DNA of 64,000 bases from positions 1-64,000 of the forward strand of contig CAYGBK010000011.1 in NCBI GenBank assembly GCA_964348095.1. Direction: 5' to 3'. Of this stretch, positions 54,555 to 63,242 are shown in pieces. A program made the translations under genes and the position numbers. This DNA is from WVXP01 sp964348095. GTDB lineage: Bacteria > Desulfobacterota > BSN033 > WVXP01. Numbering within the stretch: position 1 is the stretch's first letter; the number at the start of each line of letters is the position of its first letter. Below the pieces are notes generated by a model that saw only the letters and a program-made list of their open reading frames with translations, ran no database searches and had not been told where the DNA came from.

Positions 54555-55193
54555 TCACATGATTAACTCTTTTGAGATCTTTACTGCTTCCGAGGCGTTT
54601 TCTCCATATCCGTCAGCACCGATCTTCTCCGCCCACTCCGACAGAATGGGAGCGCCCCCGACAATTATCTTCACCTTTTCCCGAAGACCCGATTCTTGCA
54701 GCGCCTGAATCACCCGGGGCATATTCTGCATGGTCGTTGTCATCAACGCGGACATGCCCAAAATGTCCGGTTCCAGCTCCCTGATTTTCTCAACAAAGGT
54801 GAGATCTGGCACATCATGACCAAGGTCCACGACGTCAAACCCTGCGCCGTCCAGCATGATCCGTACGATATCCTTGCCGATTCTATGCACATCACCATGC
54901 ACCGTACCGAGGACGACACGGCCTTTCTTCTCCCCACCACTCCCAGCGGCCAGATGGGGTCGCAGAATTTCAACCCCTGCCGTCATCGCATCAGCAGCGA
55001 CCATCAATGCTGGAAGGAAGATCTCCAGGCGCTCGAACTTCTTCCCTAACTCTTCCATGACCGGGCGAAGGCCTTTTTCGAGAATATCCATCGGTCCCAT
55101 GCCCTGATCAATTGCCTTTGCGACGAGCTCCTTCACCTTATCCTCATCCCCGTCTTGAACCGCCTTTCCCAATTCCTGGAAAACATCGCTCAT
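54555..55193 (-). CDS. Corrinoid methyltransferase protein, third copy
   Basis: A 212-residue corrinoid protein with cap domain and B12 domain. The cobalt-ligand motif reads GDVHRIGKDIV (D101, H103, G106), where the residue after His is Arg instead of the common Asp. GMSALMTTTM and GGAPILSEWAEKIGADGYGENA follow. It is the presumed partner of the MtmB-like protein downstream. ATG 55193 has GAGGAGG 6 bases upstream, and a promoter lies at 55239-55267. Confidence 0.92.
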   Translation of the reverse strand: MSDVFQELGKAVQDGDEDKVKELVAKAIDQGMGPMDILEKGLRPVMEELGKKFERLEIFLPALMVAADAMTAGVEILRPHLAAGSGGEKKGRVVLGTVHGDVHRIGKDIVRIMLDGAGFDVVDLGHDVPDLTFVEKIRELEPDILGMSALMTTTMQNMPRVIQALQESGLREKVKIIVGGAPILSEWAEKIGADGYGENASEAVKISKELIM

Positions 55194-55610
55194 TATCCGC
55201 CTCCTCAAGTCATAGCTGTTCACTGCGAGAGTAGGACGATTTGACCAAATATAGAGTTTTTTGTCAATTCGTAAATAAAGCTGTTCCCGATTTTCGCCAG
55301 GATGATTCGAGTCTGGCCGGGACAGGGGCGGAACCGTATCCCCGCTGCTCGCAGATTTTAGATTCGCAAAGTCTCGCATTCTCTTTTAAAACTTCGCTCC
55401 ATGACCCGTTGCGGTCGCAATGTCTCTATGATAAGAGTGACAGGGGAGATCAGCCACACCATCAACCTTGAAACATCGCTCTGGTCGTCCCGAACCTACA
55501 TATGATCGGACAATTCACGACTCGGCCCTAATGGCTTAGTCCGATCTCTGATTCTCTATTTTGCACAAACACTGGGGGTGCCTTATTTTTGTATAGAAAG
55601 GGAGGAGACA
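55194..55610. other. Divergent region between the corrinoid and HisB-like genes
   Basis: A 417-bp gap with the minus-strand promoter of the corrinoid gene. On the plus strand TTGCAC (55561) and TATTTT (55584), 17 bases apart, could serve the HisB-like gene but would leave a very short leader. No gene is supported. Confidence 0.5.
55239..55267 (-). promoter_or_regulatory. Promoter of the corrinoid/MtmB-like pair
   Basis: On the minus strand a perfect TTGACA (55267-55262), a 17-base spacer and TCAAAT (55244-55239). Transcription would begin near 55232, about 39 bases before the corrinoid ATG. Confidence 0.55.
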
Positions 55611-56276
55611 ATGGCAAAGCTTTTTACCTTATTGGAGGAAACCGAGGACTTTGTGAAGATAAGGAAAGACACCCATGAACTGAATATCACCATAGAACTC
55701 TCTACAGTCTTCAAAGATCTCAGGGTGAATACAACCATAGATTTCTTCGACCACATGATCGAGACCCTGTCATGGGGCGCCTGCATGTCGATTGGGTGCC
55801 TGGTAGAGACCGGGAAGTGGCGGTCTACCCATACGATTGCAGAGGATGTTGGAATCACGCTCGGAACGGGGTTGAAGAGATTCTTCACCAGGAAAATTGA
55901 GAATGAGGGGATCAACGCCTCGGGGTCGTGTATTTTTGGCCTGGACGAATCTCTTGCCAGGGTCATGGTGAATATGGAAGTGAGAAGAAACGTCTTCTTC
56001 TCAGTTCACGATGACTGTCCAGGGGTTAAGACTGAGCTTGTCGAAGACTTGAAAGTTCAGGACATGTTCGCCTTTGTGGAAGGATTCTGCCAGGGCTTCC
56101 CCGCAACCGTTCACATGGACTTCCTAAAGGGACGTGATTCTCATCATACCTGGGAATCCGCCATTCATGCTCTCGGACAAGCAATCAGAAATGCCTTCAC
56201 ATCGAATCCTTGGAGAAAAGCTGCCAATAACCCTTACTATGCCGAGGAGGGGATAGCAGACGCAGCCCTTGGATAG
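55611..56276 (+). CDS. HisB-like (imidazoleglycerol-phosphate dehydratase family) protein
   Basis: A 221-residue protein with the two-repeat HisB pattern: FFDHMIE (45-51), HTIAEDVGI (74-82), LDESLARV (111-118) and GRDSHHTWE (174-182). In true HisB the first repeat has HHTVED; here an ungapped alignment gives T-H-T-I-A-E-D, so one of the adjacent metal-binding histidines appears replaced. It is far from any his operon and begins a plus-strand set with an alcohol dehydrogenase and an Fe-S protein. Either a functional HisB placed oddly or a repurposed dehydratase/isomerase. ATG 55611 has GGAGGAG upstream. Confidence 0.72.
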   Translation: MAKLFTLLEETEDFVKIRKDTHELNITIELSTVFKDLRVNTTIDFFDHMIETLSWGACMSIGCLVETGKWRSTHTIAEDVGITLGTGLKRFFTRKIENEGINASGSCIFGLDESLARVMVNMEVRRNVFFSVHDDCPGVKTELVEDLKVQDMFAFVEGFCQGFPATVHMDFLKGRDSHHTWESAIHALGQAIRNAFTSNPWRKAANNPYYAEEGIADAALG

Positions 56277-56306
56277 TCAGGGAGAGATGTGAGTTCCGGA
56301 GGCTCT

Positions 56307-57332
56307 ATGCTTGCCGTCATAAAAGAGAAAGTCGGAAGGGGCTGGGAGCTGCGAGAAATGGCGAGGCCCACTATGTCAGAGACCGATGTGCTCATCAGGG
56401 TGAAAATGATCGGCATATGTGGGAGCGACATGGCAATATATGATGGGAGGGAGAAGGACCTGAACATTCCCGTCATCCCCGGTCACGAATTCGCCGGTGA
56501 AGTGGTGGATCGTGGATCGGGGGTGACCGGTATTCCTCCCAAAAGCCGTGTGGCCGTCAATTTGGTCAAGAATTGTGGCCATTGTGCCTATTGTCTTAAG
56601 GGAGAGACCAATCTGTGTGTGGATACCAATCTCATCGGCTTTCATACAAACGGCGGATTTGCCGAATACGCCTCTGTTCCTGCGGCAAACTGCCATATAC
56701 TTCCAGATAGCCTGTCATGGGAAGACGCGGCGTCTGTCGACCCTGTGGCGTCTGCGCTCGCGCCACTCAGGAAGACCGCAGTCACGTCATCCGACCGGGT
56801 GGCCATCATCGGGCCGGGTCCAATTGGTCTGTATGCCTGTCAAATTGCCAGGGCAGAGGGGGCAAAAGGCGTATTTGTCATCGGAACGAGAGAGCCCCGG
56901 CTGGCAATGGCATTGAAACTGGGAGCAGACAAGACCTGCCTGGTCGATCGCGAAGATCCCCTGGCCTCTGTTGGAGAGGTTACGAAAAACATCGATGGGC
57001 ATGGGGTCGATCTTGTCTTGGAAGCCTCTGGCAATTCAAAGGCACTGGATTTGGCCTTTGAAATTGCCGCCAAGGGAGCAAGGGTGGCTCTCGTGAGTAT
57101 TTATCATGAAAGATCTCAAATCGATCCAATGACCATCGTGTCCAAAGAGCTCAAAGTTTACGGGTCATTCGATTACAAATGGATCGATTTTGAAGACGCC
57201 ATCGATCTTGTTGCAAGGGGCCGCATAAAAACAAAACCGCTGATCACGCACAGATTCTCGTTGACGGATATTCAAGAGGGAATACGGTTGATGGAAGAAA
57301 AAAAGGCAATCAAGGTGATGATAGAACCGTAA
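56307..57332 (+). CDS. Zinc-dependent alcohol/polyol dehydrogenase
   Basis: A 341-residue medium-chain dehydrogenase: catalytic zinc ligands in GICGSD and GHEFAGEV, structural zinc cysteines in CGHCAYCLKGETNLC, and the Rossmann motif IIGPGPIGLYACQIA. It resembles threonine or sorbitol dehydrogenases. NAD(P)-linked oxidation of a hydroxyl group is expected. ATG 56307 with GGAGG just upstream is preferred; GTG 56289 is possible. It follows the HisB-like gene by 30 bp, so a shared pathway is likely. Confidence 0.9.
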   Translation: MLAVIKEKVGRGWELREMARPTMSETDVLIRVKMIGICGSDMAIYDGREKDLNIPVIPGHEFAGEVVDRGSGVTGIPPKSRVAVNLVKNCGHCAYCLKGETNLCVDTNLIGFHTNGGFAEYASVPAANCHILPDSLSWEDAASVDPVASALAPLRKTAVTSSDRVAIIGPGPIGLYACQIARAEGAKGVFVIGTREPRLAMALKLGADKTCLVDREDPLASVGEVTKNIDGHGVDLVLEASGNSKALDLAFEIAAKGARVALVSIYHERSQIDPMTIVSKELKVYGSFDYKWIDFEDAIDLVARGRIKTKPLITHRFSLTDIQEGIRLMEEKKAIKVMIEP

Positions 57333-57352
57333 GAAAGGGTGAGAGTGAATTC

Positions 57353-58444
57353 ATGAAGGCGGGTACGGTTGAAATCGTCGGTGAACAGAACAAGTTCGAT
57401 CAGAGAGATTCTATCTTTTTTCGAGCGGCCGTAGGTGTGGAGATGCACAGGCTGATACAGCGTTGGATGGAGGTCCATCCAAAGGACCCCATTTTTCGGG
57501 CCCTTATGGGAGTCCCGAGATCGGAAAATTGCATCACCCACCACCTGGCCGCTGCGGTGGACGGTCCGGTCAACCCTGAAAGGTTGCATTTTGAAGAGCC
57601 GAGCTATGTGACCGAAAAAATCAAAGGCGTCGCTCGATTCTTGGGGGCGGATCTTGTGGGGATCTGCCGGCTCAATCCGGCATACGTCGCAAGCCATCGA
57701 GCAGACGAATATATGGCCGAGAAACCTGAAGCCGGACAACCGATCAGATTGGATCATCGGGTCGCCATTTCACTCGGTTTCAGGAGGGAATTTGACATGA
57801 TCAAGGCAGGCCATAGCTACATCGATGGCATCGAAGGGGCACTGGCATACAACAAGGCCGCTGTGGCTGCCTGTCAGCTTGCGGCCTTCATCAGGGAACT
57901 TGGCTACCCGGCAAAGGCTCACCACGAGAGGGAAGAGGAAGTGCTCCATGTGCCCATTGCCGTCGAGGCTGGACTGGGTGAATTAGGGAGGCTGGGGATA
58001 CTCATCAACGGACAATTCGGTCCGAGGGTTCGATTGTCAACGGTAACAACAGACCTTTCGCTCATTCCGGATCAGCCCGTCGATCTGAGCGCTCAGCAGG
58101 TCTGCGGAATCTGCTCGAAATGCGCCGACACCTGCCCAAATCAGGCAATTTCCAAGGGTGAGAAGGCCGTCCTGAGAGGGGCAAGAAAGTGGGTCATCGA
58201 TGCGAAAAAATGCCTCGCCTTTTGGGGCTCCAACAAGGAGAAATGGGACGACTGCTCTGCCTGCATCGCTTCCTGTCCGTACAACCGCCCCGACACCTGG
58301 TTCAACAGGGTCCACCACCGTCCCCTTTTTTTCAGGGCCCTCCGGTATCCGCTGTTCAGTAAGCCTCTGCTGTGGCTAGACGATCTCCTCAGAGGAAAAC
58401 AGCCCCGGTACAAGGTCCATTGGTTGGATTACAAGAACGACTAG
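57353..58444 (+). CDS. RdhA/QueG-like two-[4Fe-4S] protein
   Basis: A 363-residue cytoplasmic protein related to the reductive dehalogenase/epoxyqueuosine reductase family. The GELGRLGILINGQFGPRVRL segment (209-228) matches the corrinoid-proximal core of the family. Two [4Fe-4S] sites use C251, C254, C257, C261 and C287, C301, C304, C308 (ending CIASCPYNRP). There is no Tat signal, so it is not a classical membrane-bound dehalogenase. Co-oriented with the HisB-like and dehydrogenase genes, 20 bp behind the latter. It might reduce a substrate or reactivate a corrinoid; neither is shown. Confidence 0.75.
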   Translation: MKAGTVEIVGEQNKFDQRDSIFFRAAVGVEMHRLIQRWMEVHPKDPIFRALMGVPRSENCITHHLAAAVDGPVNPERLHFEEPSYVTEKIKGVARFLGADLVGICRLNPAYVASHRADEYMAEKPEAGQPIRLDHRVAISLGFRREFDMIKAGHSYIDGIEGALAYNKAAVAACQLAAFIRELGYPAKAHHEREEEVLHVPIAVEAGLGELGRLGILINGQFGPRVRLSTVTTDLSLIPDQPVDLSAQQVCGICSKCADTCPNQAISKGEKAVLRGARKWVIDAKKCLAFWGSNKEKWDDCSACIASCPYNRPDTWFNRVHHRPLFFRALRYPLFSKPLLWLDDLLRGKQPRYKVHWLDYKND

Positions 58445-58497
58445 GCAGGTGGGGGAGAGCAAATCGCTGATGGCCTCTGGGAACATCAGGATGGAGA

Positions 58498-59256
58498 CTA
58501 TGCGTCCTCTCTCTTGCCGATGAACATGAGCCTGACAAGCTCCTCCTGATCGAGCTCACTTGTCGCCCGACAGTCCACTTTCTTTCCCCCCCTAAGGACG
58601 AAAACCCGGTCTCCAATGTCGAAGATGTCCTTGAGGCGGTGGGTCACGAACACAATGGCTTTTCCCTCGTTTTTCAACTTGACCATGAGTTCGAGCACTT
58701 TTTCTGCTTCTCGCACCGCCAGGTTCGCTGTCGGTTCATCCATTAAAACGACTTTAGGGCCGAACCTGACCGCTTTCCCAATTGCAACAGCCTGCTGCTG
58801 GCCACCGGAGAGATTGTCAACAATTTCACGGGGATTGGTAATATCGATTTTCAGCCCTTTGAGCGTCTCTACAGCCAATTCCTCCATTTTCTTTCTGCGA
58901 AGAAAATAAAAGAACCCCCCTACAGATCGATGTAATTCCCGCCCCAGAAAGAGGTTTGAAGCAATATCGAGACGATGGCACAGGGCGAGATCCTGGTACA
59001 CCATCTCGATACCCAGTTCGCGAGAGTGATGGGGGTCCCGAATCGACGTTTCCTCGCCCCCAAAATAAAGCCGGCCGCCGTCAGGCCTGTAGGCACCGGT
59101 AAATATTTTCAGCAGGGTTGATTTCCCCGCCCCATTATCACCCACGAGGCCGAGAATCTCACCCTCAAAAAGATCAAAATCCACATCGGACAGCGCGTGA
59201 ATGCCGCCGAAATGCTTACTCACTCCCGATGTGGACAGTATAGGGTCCATCGACAT
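58498..59256 (-). CDS. Sugar-type ABC transporter ATP-binding protein (single domain)
   Basis: A 252-residue ATPase: Walker A GDNGAGKST, Q-loop MVYQDLALC, signature LSGGQQQAVAIGKA, Walker B VVLMDEPTANL and the THR switch histidine. It is one ATPase domain, as in FrcA-type systems, not the double RbsA type. It belongs to the transporter formed with the permease and binding protein upstream, after a 273-bp gap with a perfect hairpin. ATG 59256 is chosen. Confidence 0.88.
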   Translation of the reverse strand: MSMDPILSTSGVSKHFGGIHALSDVDFDLFEGEILGLVGDNGAGKSTLLKIFTGAYRPDGGRLYFGGEETSIRDPHHSRELGIEMVYQDLALCHRLDIASNLFLGRELHRSVGGFFYFLRRKKMEELAVETLKGLKIDITNPREIVDNLSGGQQQAVAIGKAVRFGPKVVLMDEPTANLAVREAEKVLELMVKLKNEGKAIVFVTHRLKDIFDIGDRVFVLRGGKKVDCRATSELDQEELVRLMFIGKREDA

Positions 59257-59529
59257 GATCTCTCTTTGAGAAGCCCTGCTTAACGGGCCATCAGGGCTCC
59301 TCAGTGATACTGATCTATGCGACCCGCCTTCCACCTGTTCCCGACTGTGTGAACAGAAATACACCACCCCTTCTCTGCGTTGTCCATCGTTCACCACCAC
59401 TTAACGCAGAAAGACCGGCCCTGCGGGTCACACAAAAGGGGCAAAAGTTCTTTTTCTCCAGAGATCGGGACTTACCCCCATTTCCAGCCGATGGGGGTAA
59501 GTCCTATCCAAATCCGCGTGGTCGTCTGA
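59257..59529. other. Gap between binding-protein and ATPase genes
   Basis: A 273-bp spacer within the transporter operon, containing the hairpin at 59468-59504 and otherwise no recognised feature. Confidence 0.4.
59468..59504 (-). terminator. Perfect 14-bp hairpin after the binding-protein gene
   Basis: GGACTTACCCCCAT (59468-59481) and ATGGGGGTAAGTCC (59491-59504) form a perfect 14-bp stem with a 9-base loop, 26 bases past the stop of the binding-protein gene. No long T run follows on the minus strand, so it may stabilise the upstream mRNA more than terminate. Confidence 0.6.
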
Positions 59530-60615
59530 CTATTTCTTTGGCTCAAGCACCATGGATGAGGGAGGTTTCCATCCCTCTGGGGCCCACACGTGGCTTCGCG
59601 GAAAGTCTGCTATGGTCTCCGTGGTCATCACAAGCCCCGGTGTCCAGACATACTTGGGAACCTTTTGTTCACCGTTGTGGTTCCGGATGATCATATTGAT
59701 GATGATCCTGGCATTTGTCAGAGAGTGGCCAGTAACCCCATAATCAATGGAGCCATCCTTGATGTAAGGAATCGTTTCCTGGAACGGGTAAACAACCGAC
59801 ATATGAACTTTGTCCTGGAGATTTCTCTCCTTAAGGGCATTGGCAACTCCGTGAGACTGGGCCTCCACAACAAGGAAGCCATTGAGATCCGGGTGGGCAT
59901 TCAGGATATTCTCGGCAACGGACTGCCCGACAGCCGGGTCTTCAGAATCTCCCCACCTTTCATCCACAAGCTTGAGGCCTGGATGATTCGCCAGAGCTGC
60001 ATGGGCTCCTTTGTTAATCGCTTCGGTATACGTATTGCCAGCAGGTCCAGGCAGAATAGCGATCTTCCCTTTACCCATCAGCTTTTGGCCGAGCCAATCG
60101 ATTCCCCGGTAACCGAAATCGAAATCGTTTTCACAGATATAGCCGGAAAGCTTGCCCGTCAGGGCGGCTTCGCCGTTGAAATACACCGGAATGCCCTTAG
60201 CCACGGCCTCCTCCGTAATGGCCACGAGTGCTTCCGCACTGATCGGACCAATAAGGAGGGCGTCGACCCCCTTCTGCATCAGGTTTTCAATCTGATTGAC
60301 CTGCCCCTGAAGGTCTTCGTAGCCTTTGGCCGCCAAAATCGTTATGCCGACGCCTGTGGCTTTTGCCTCGGTGAGATACCCGTAGGACTGATTCACAAAG
60401 TACGGGCTTCCGAGAGACGGAATGCTAACCCCGATAGTGAGCGGCTTTTTGGGCGTCACTCGTTGCCACGGCTCCCAAAGACGGGATCCCCACGGGTAGA
60501 TGTTTTCCGCGATAATGCCCTGCCAGCCATCGTCATATGCTCCCGCCTGGGCGGAGATGGGAGCCAGAAGCGAAAAACATGCAACCAACAAGATGATGAA
60601 TCGAATTCTTTGCAT
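59530..60615 (-). CDS. Periplasmic sugar-type (TorT-like) substrate-binding protein
   Basis: A 361-residue secreted protein: signal peptide in residues 1-23 (ending SAQA), then a type I LacI-like binding fold (LTIGVSIPSLGSPYFV, GVDALLIGPISAEAL, VDERWGDSEDPAVGQ). The N-terminal W-rich part (PWGSRLWEPWQRV) and the WAPEGWKPPSS end recall TorT, the TMAO-binding protein of E. coli, more than ribose-binding proteins; this is a weak, eye-based resemblance. ATG 60615 has GGAGG 9 bases upstream; ATG 60621 is too close to it. Confidence 0.8.
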   Translation of the reverse strand: MQRIRFIILLVACFSLLAPISAQAGAYDDGWQGIIAENIYPWGSRLWEPWQRVTPKKPLTIGVSIPSLGSPYFVNQSYGYLTEAKATGVGITILAAKGYEDLQGQVNQIENLMQKGVDALLIGPISAEALVAITEEAVAKGIPVYFNGEAALTGKLSGYICENDFDFGYRGIDWLGQKLMGKGKIAILPGPAGNTYTEAINKGAHAALANHPGLKLVDERWGDSEDPAVGQSVAENILNAHPDLNGFLVVEAQSHGVANALKERNLQDKVHMSVVYPFQETIPYIKDGSIDYGVTGHSLTNARIIINMIIRNHNGEQKVPKYVWTPGLVMTTETIADFPRSHVWAPEGWKPPSSMVLEPKK

Positions 60616-60720
60616 TACCATAACCCTCCCTTTCTTGGAATGTCTTTCCCTTTGAGTTACGAATCCCCGGAGCGAAGCCCGAGGTGAAAACACGCGTTCC
60701 CGTATCACCCCCTTTCTCCT

Positions 60721-61683
60721 TTATTTCTTGTACTTGTCAACCACAACAGCAATGATGATAATGCTCCCCACAACAACCTGTTTCACAAAGGCTGAGACGC
60801 CAATGAGATCAAACCCATTCGACATAGTGGCAAGAAACATGATTCCAAAAATGACTCCCAAGAGAGTCCCTACCCCACCCTGAAAAGTTACGCCTCCAAC
60901 CACGCAGGCAGCGATCGATTCCAGCATGAGGCTCCCCCCCAAATTAGGCTGCCCCGAATTGATGCGTGCGGAGAGGAGCGCTGCAGAAATGCCTGTGAGT
61001 ATCCCGGCCCCGCCAAAGACCCAGAGAAGAACCGTACTCGTATTGACTCCTGATCGCCTCAGGGCCTCTATGTTGTCGCCGGCGGCATAGATATATCGGC
61101 CGAAACGCAATCGATACAGGATAACGTACATGGCCATAATGACCAAGAAGGTAATGATAACAGGCAAGGGAATGGTAAAAACGTTCGTATAGGCCAGGAC
61201 TTTATACGTCGAAGGAAGGTTATAGATCGTCAGTCCCTTCGAGAGAATCAGGGCGAGTCCATGGCTAATAGAGAGTGTTCCCAGGGTCACAGCAAAGGAG
61301 TCGATGCGCGCGTAGGCAACAACGGCGCCGTTCAGCAATCCTATAGCAGCACCGATGAGTATGGGTGTAAACCATCCGGCAACAGTGCCGAATTCTTTTG
61401 CGACGATGGCTGCGATCACGCTGCACAGGCCGATCTGAGCACCCAGAGAGACGTCGACACCCTTGGTCAGAATGACCAGCATCTGTCCGCAGGTGACCAG
61501 AGCCAAGAAGCACGCCTGCCGGGCCACTGTGATGCCATTGCTCAGCGTCAAAAACCTGGGATTAATAATTCCCAGGAGAATGATAAGTGTCAGGAGAACA
61601 AAAGGCAGTAACCCGAAAATGCTGTAAATTCGCCTCAGCTGAGTTGTCGAGATTCGGTAGTAGGTGTTGTCAGCCAACTCCAT
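60721..61683 (-). CDS. Sugar-type ABC transporter permease (RbsC/FrcC-like)
   Basis: A 320-residue membrane protein with about nine to ten helices and the RbsC-family signature GDNIEALRRSGVNTS near residue 210, followed by GGSLMLESIAACVVGGV. It forms the channel of the importer with the neighbouring ATPase and binding protein. ATG 61683 lies 6 bp after the aminotransferase stop. Confidence 0.92.
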   Translation of the reverse strand: MELADNTYYRISTTQLRRIYSIFGLLPFVLLTLIILLGIINPRFLTLSNGITVARQACFLALVTCGQMLVILTKGVDVSLGAQIGLCSVIAAIVAKEFGTVAGWFTPILIGAAIGLLNGAVVAYARIDSFAVTLGTLSISHGLALILSKGLTIYNLPSTYKVLAYTNVFTIPLPVIITFLVIMAMYVILYRLRFGRYIYAAGDNIEALRRSGVNTSTVLLWVFGGAGILTGISAALLSARINSGQPNLGGSLMLESIAACVVGGVTFQGGVGTLLGVIFGIMFLATMSNGFDLIGVSAFVKQVVVGSIIIIAVVVDKYKK

Positions 61684-61689
61684 GTGACG

Positions 61690-63030
61690 TCACATTTTCC
61701 CTTTAATGACCTTCAGCACGTCCGCCGTGATGTTGAGGGTTTCGTCGATATCCCCATCCGTGTGTGCCACCGAGATCGAGTACTCTTCGAACCACCCGCT
61801 CCCCATGGGAATGACCCCTTTACTGAGCATTCCGTACCAGTACTGTCGCCACATCTCCTTGTTCGCCTTATTGGCCTGACGGTAGGTGTGCGGTTTTTCG
61901 GGAACAAACTGGATTCCCCCGAGAGGGCCTTCATGAGTCACGGTAGCAGGCAATCCCAATCGGTTGATAATCTCCTCCAGGCCCGCAGCATACTTATGCC
62001 CCAGTTTGTCGATTCGTTCGTAGACATCTTTCGTCAGTACTTTTTTCAGACAAGCCAGGCCAGCGGCTGTGGTCAAGGGATTGGCGTTGTATGTGCCAAA
62101 ATGGATCGCCGGCCCCAAAGGTGAAACAAGGCCCATCAAATCTCGCCGTCCGCCAAAAGCACCCAGGGGAGTTCCGCCGCCAATGGCCTTAGCCAAAGTC
62201 ACCAAATCGGGTTCGATCCCGTATTTTTCACATGCCCCACCCTCAGCAATCCGACACCCGACCTTCACTTCATCATAAATGAGGAGCACATTGTGTGTCC
62301 GCGTCAGCTCCCTCACCCCTTCCAGGTATCCCGGGTCTGGAGGAATGACCCCACCATTGGTCATACACGGTTCCAGGATAAAGCATGCGATCTCTCCCTC
62401 GTGTTTCTTCAGTTGATTCTCCAGGCTTTCCAGGTGATTGAATTGGACGACATAGGTGTGGGCGGTCGCACCCGGAGGGACCCCCGTGCTTTCCACGATT
62501 GACGATGGCATCCAATCCGGCCCGGCTGGCGTGTCGGAGGGAACGGCACAACTGACCATCAGCACGTCACTGGCGCCATGGTATGCGCCTTCGACTTTTA
62601 GGACACCCATTTTCTGAGTGGCGGCTCGGGCCAAACGAACCGCATACATCGTCGCTTCGACGCCGGACTGGGTGAAGCGGATCATTTCCATCACCGGGTA
62701 GCGGCGGTGGATCTCCTCTGCGAGGTCCGTGGCTGTCGTCCCACTGAGCCCATACAGCGTCCCCTTTTTCGTCTGCTCGTTGATGGCCTCGGCGATGATC
62801 GGGTTCGCGTGGCCGGGCATCATGGCGGCATAGCACATGCAGTAGTCGATGTATTTGTTGCCGTCAAGATCCCAAACGTAAGCCCCCTGACTCTCCTTTA
62901 CGAAGATTGGGTACGGTGGCCAAAACTGGATCGCACTGCCCACGCCGCCAGGTATGATCGCCTGAGCTCGAGCTGCCTCTTTTCCAGAGGTTGGTGTCCG
63001 TTTGATATATTCCTCATAAAAGTCTGCCAT
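61690..63030 (-). CDS. Class III aminotransferase (glutamate-1-semialdehyde aminomutase-like)
   Basis: A 446-residue PLP enzyme. Motifs: PGHANPIIAEAINEQ, the GVEATMYAVRLARA cofactor region, GAYHGASD, LLIYDEVKVG (PLP-binding Asp) and the Schiff-base lysine in LVTLAKAIGGG. It resembles HemL-like proteins but its place at the head of an ABC-transporter operon suggests an amine or amino-acid catabolic role. ATG 63030 has AAGGAGG 6 bases upstream. Substrate not known. Confidence 0.85.
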   Translation of the reverse strand: MADFYEEYIKRTPTSGKEAARAQAIIPGGVGSAIQFWPPYPIFVKESQGAYVWDLDGNKYIDYCMCYAAMMPGHANPIIAEAINEQTKKGTLYGLSGTTATDLAEEIHRRYPVMEMIRFTQSGVEATMYAVRLARAATQKMGVLKVEGAYHGASDVLMVSCAVPSDTPAGPDWMPSSIVESTGVPPGATAHTYVVQFNHLESLENQLKKHEGEIACFILEPCMTNGGVIPPDPGYLEGVRELTRTHNVLLIYDEVKVGCRIAEGGACEKYGIEPDLVTLAKAIGGGTPLGAFGGRRDLMGLVSPLGPAIHFGTYNANPLTTAAGLACLKKVLTKDVYERIDKLGHKYAAGLEEIINRLGLPATVTHEGPLGGIQFVPEKPHTYRQANKANKEMWRQYWYGMLSKGVIPMGSGWFEEYSISVAHTDGDIDETLNITADVLKVIKGKM

Positions 63031-63131
63031 GGGTTCCCTCCTTTTCGATAGTGTCACCCGTCATGAACGTCCAGCTCCTAGACTGAATTTCACAGTGGAG
63101 GATGAAAAAAACAAAAAAATGTTGAAGCCCC

Positions 63132-63161
63132 TTTATATATTACCTTCGCTGAGTTTGTCAA
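63132..63161 (-). promoter_or_regulatory. Promoter of the aminotransferase/transporter operon
   Basis: On the minus strand a perfect TTGACA (63161-63156) is followed after 18 bases by TATAAA (63137-63132) or after 16 by TATATA (63139-63134). The leader to the ATG at 63030 would be about 95 bases. Confidence 0.6.
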
Positions 63162-63242
63162 CGAGAAAACCCGTGAGTTTTCAAAGGACCCCGAAGGGGA
63201 GGGAATGACGTCTCCCATTGCTTCTCCACCGCCTCTGATCGG

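Noticed and set aside
57353..58444. Classical respiratory reductive dehalogenase
   Set aside because: No Tat signal peptide, shorter than RdhA and no RdhB anchor gene nearby.
59650..60687. 365-codon plus-strand frame over the binding-protein gene
   Set aside because: Antisense shadow of the binding-protein gene, which has a signal peptide, a strong ribosome-binding site and family motifs.
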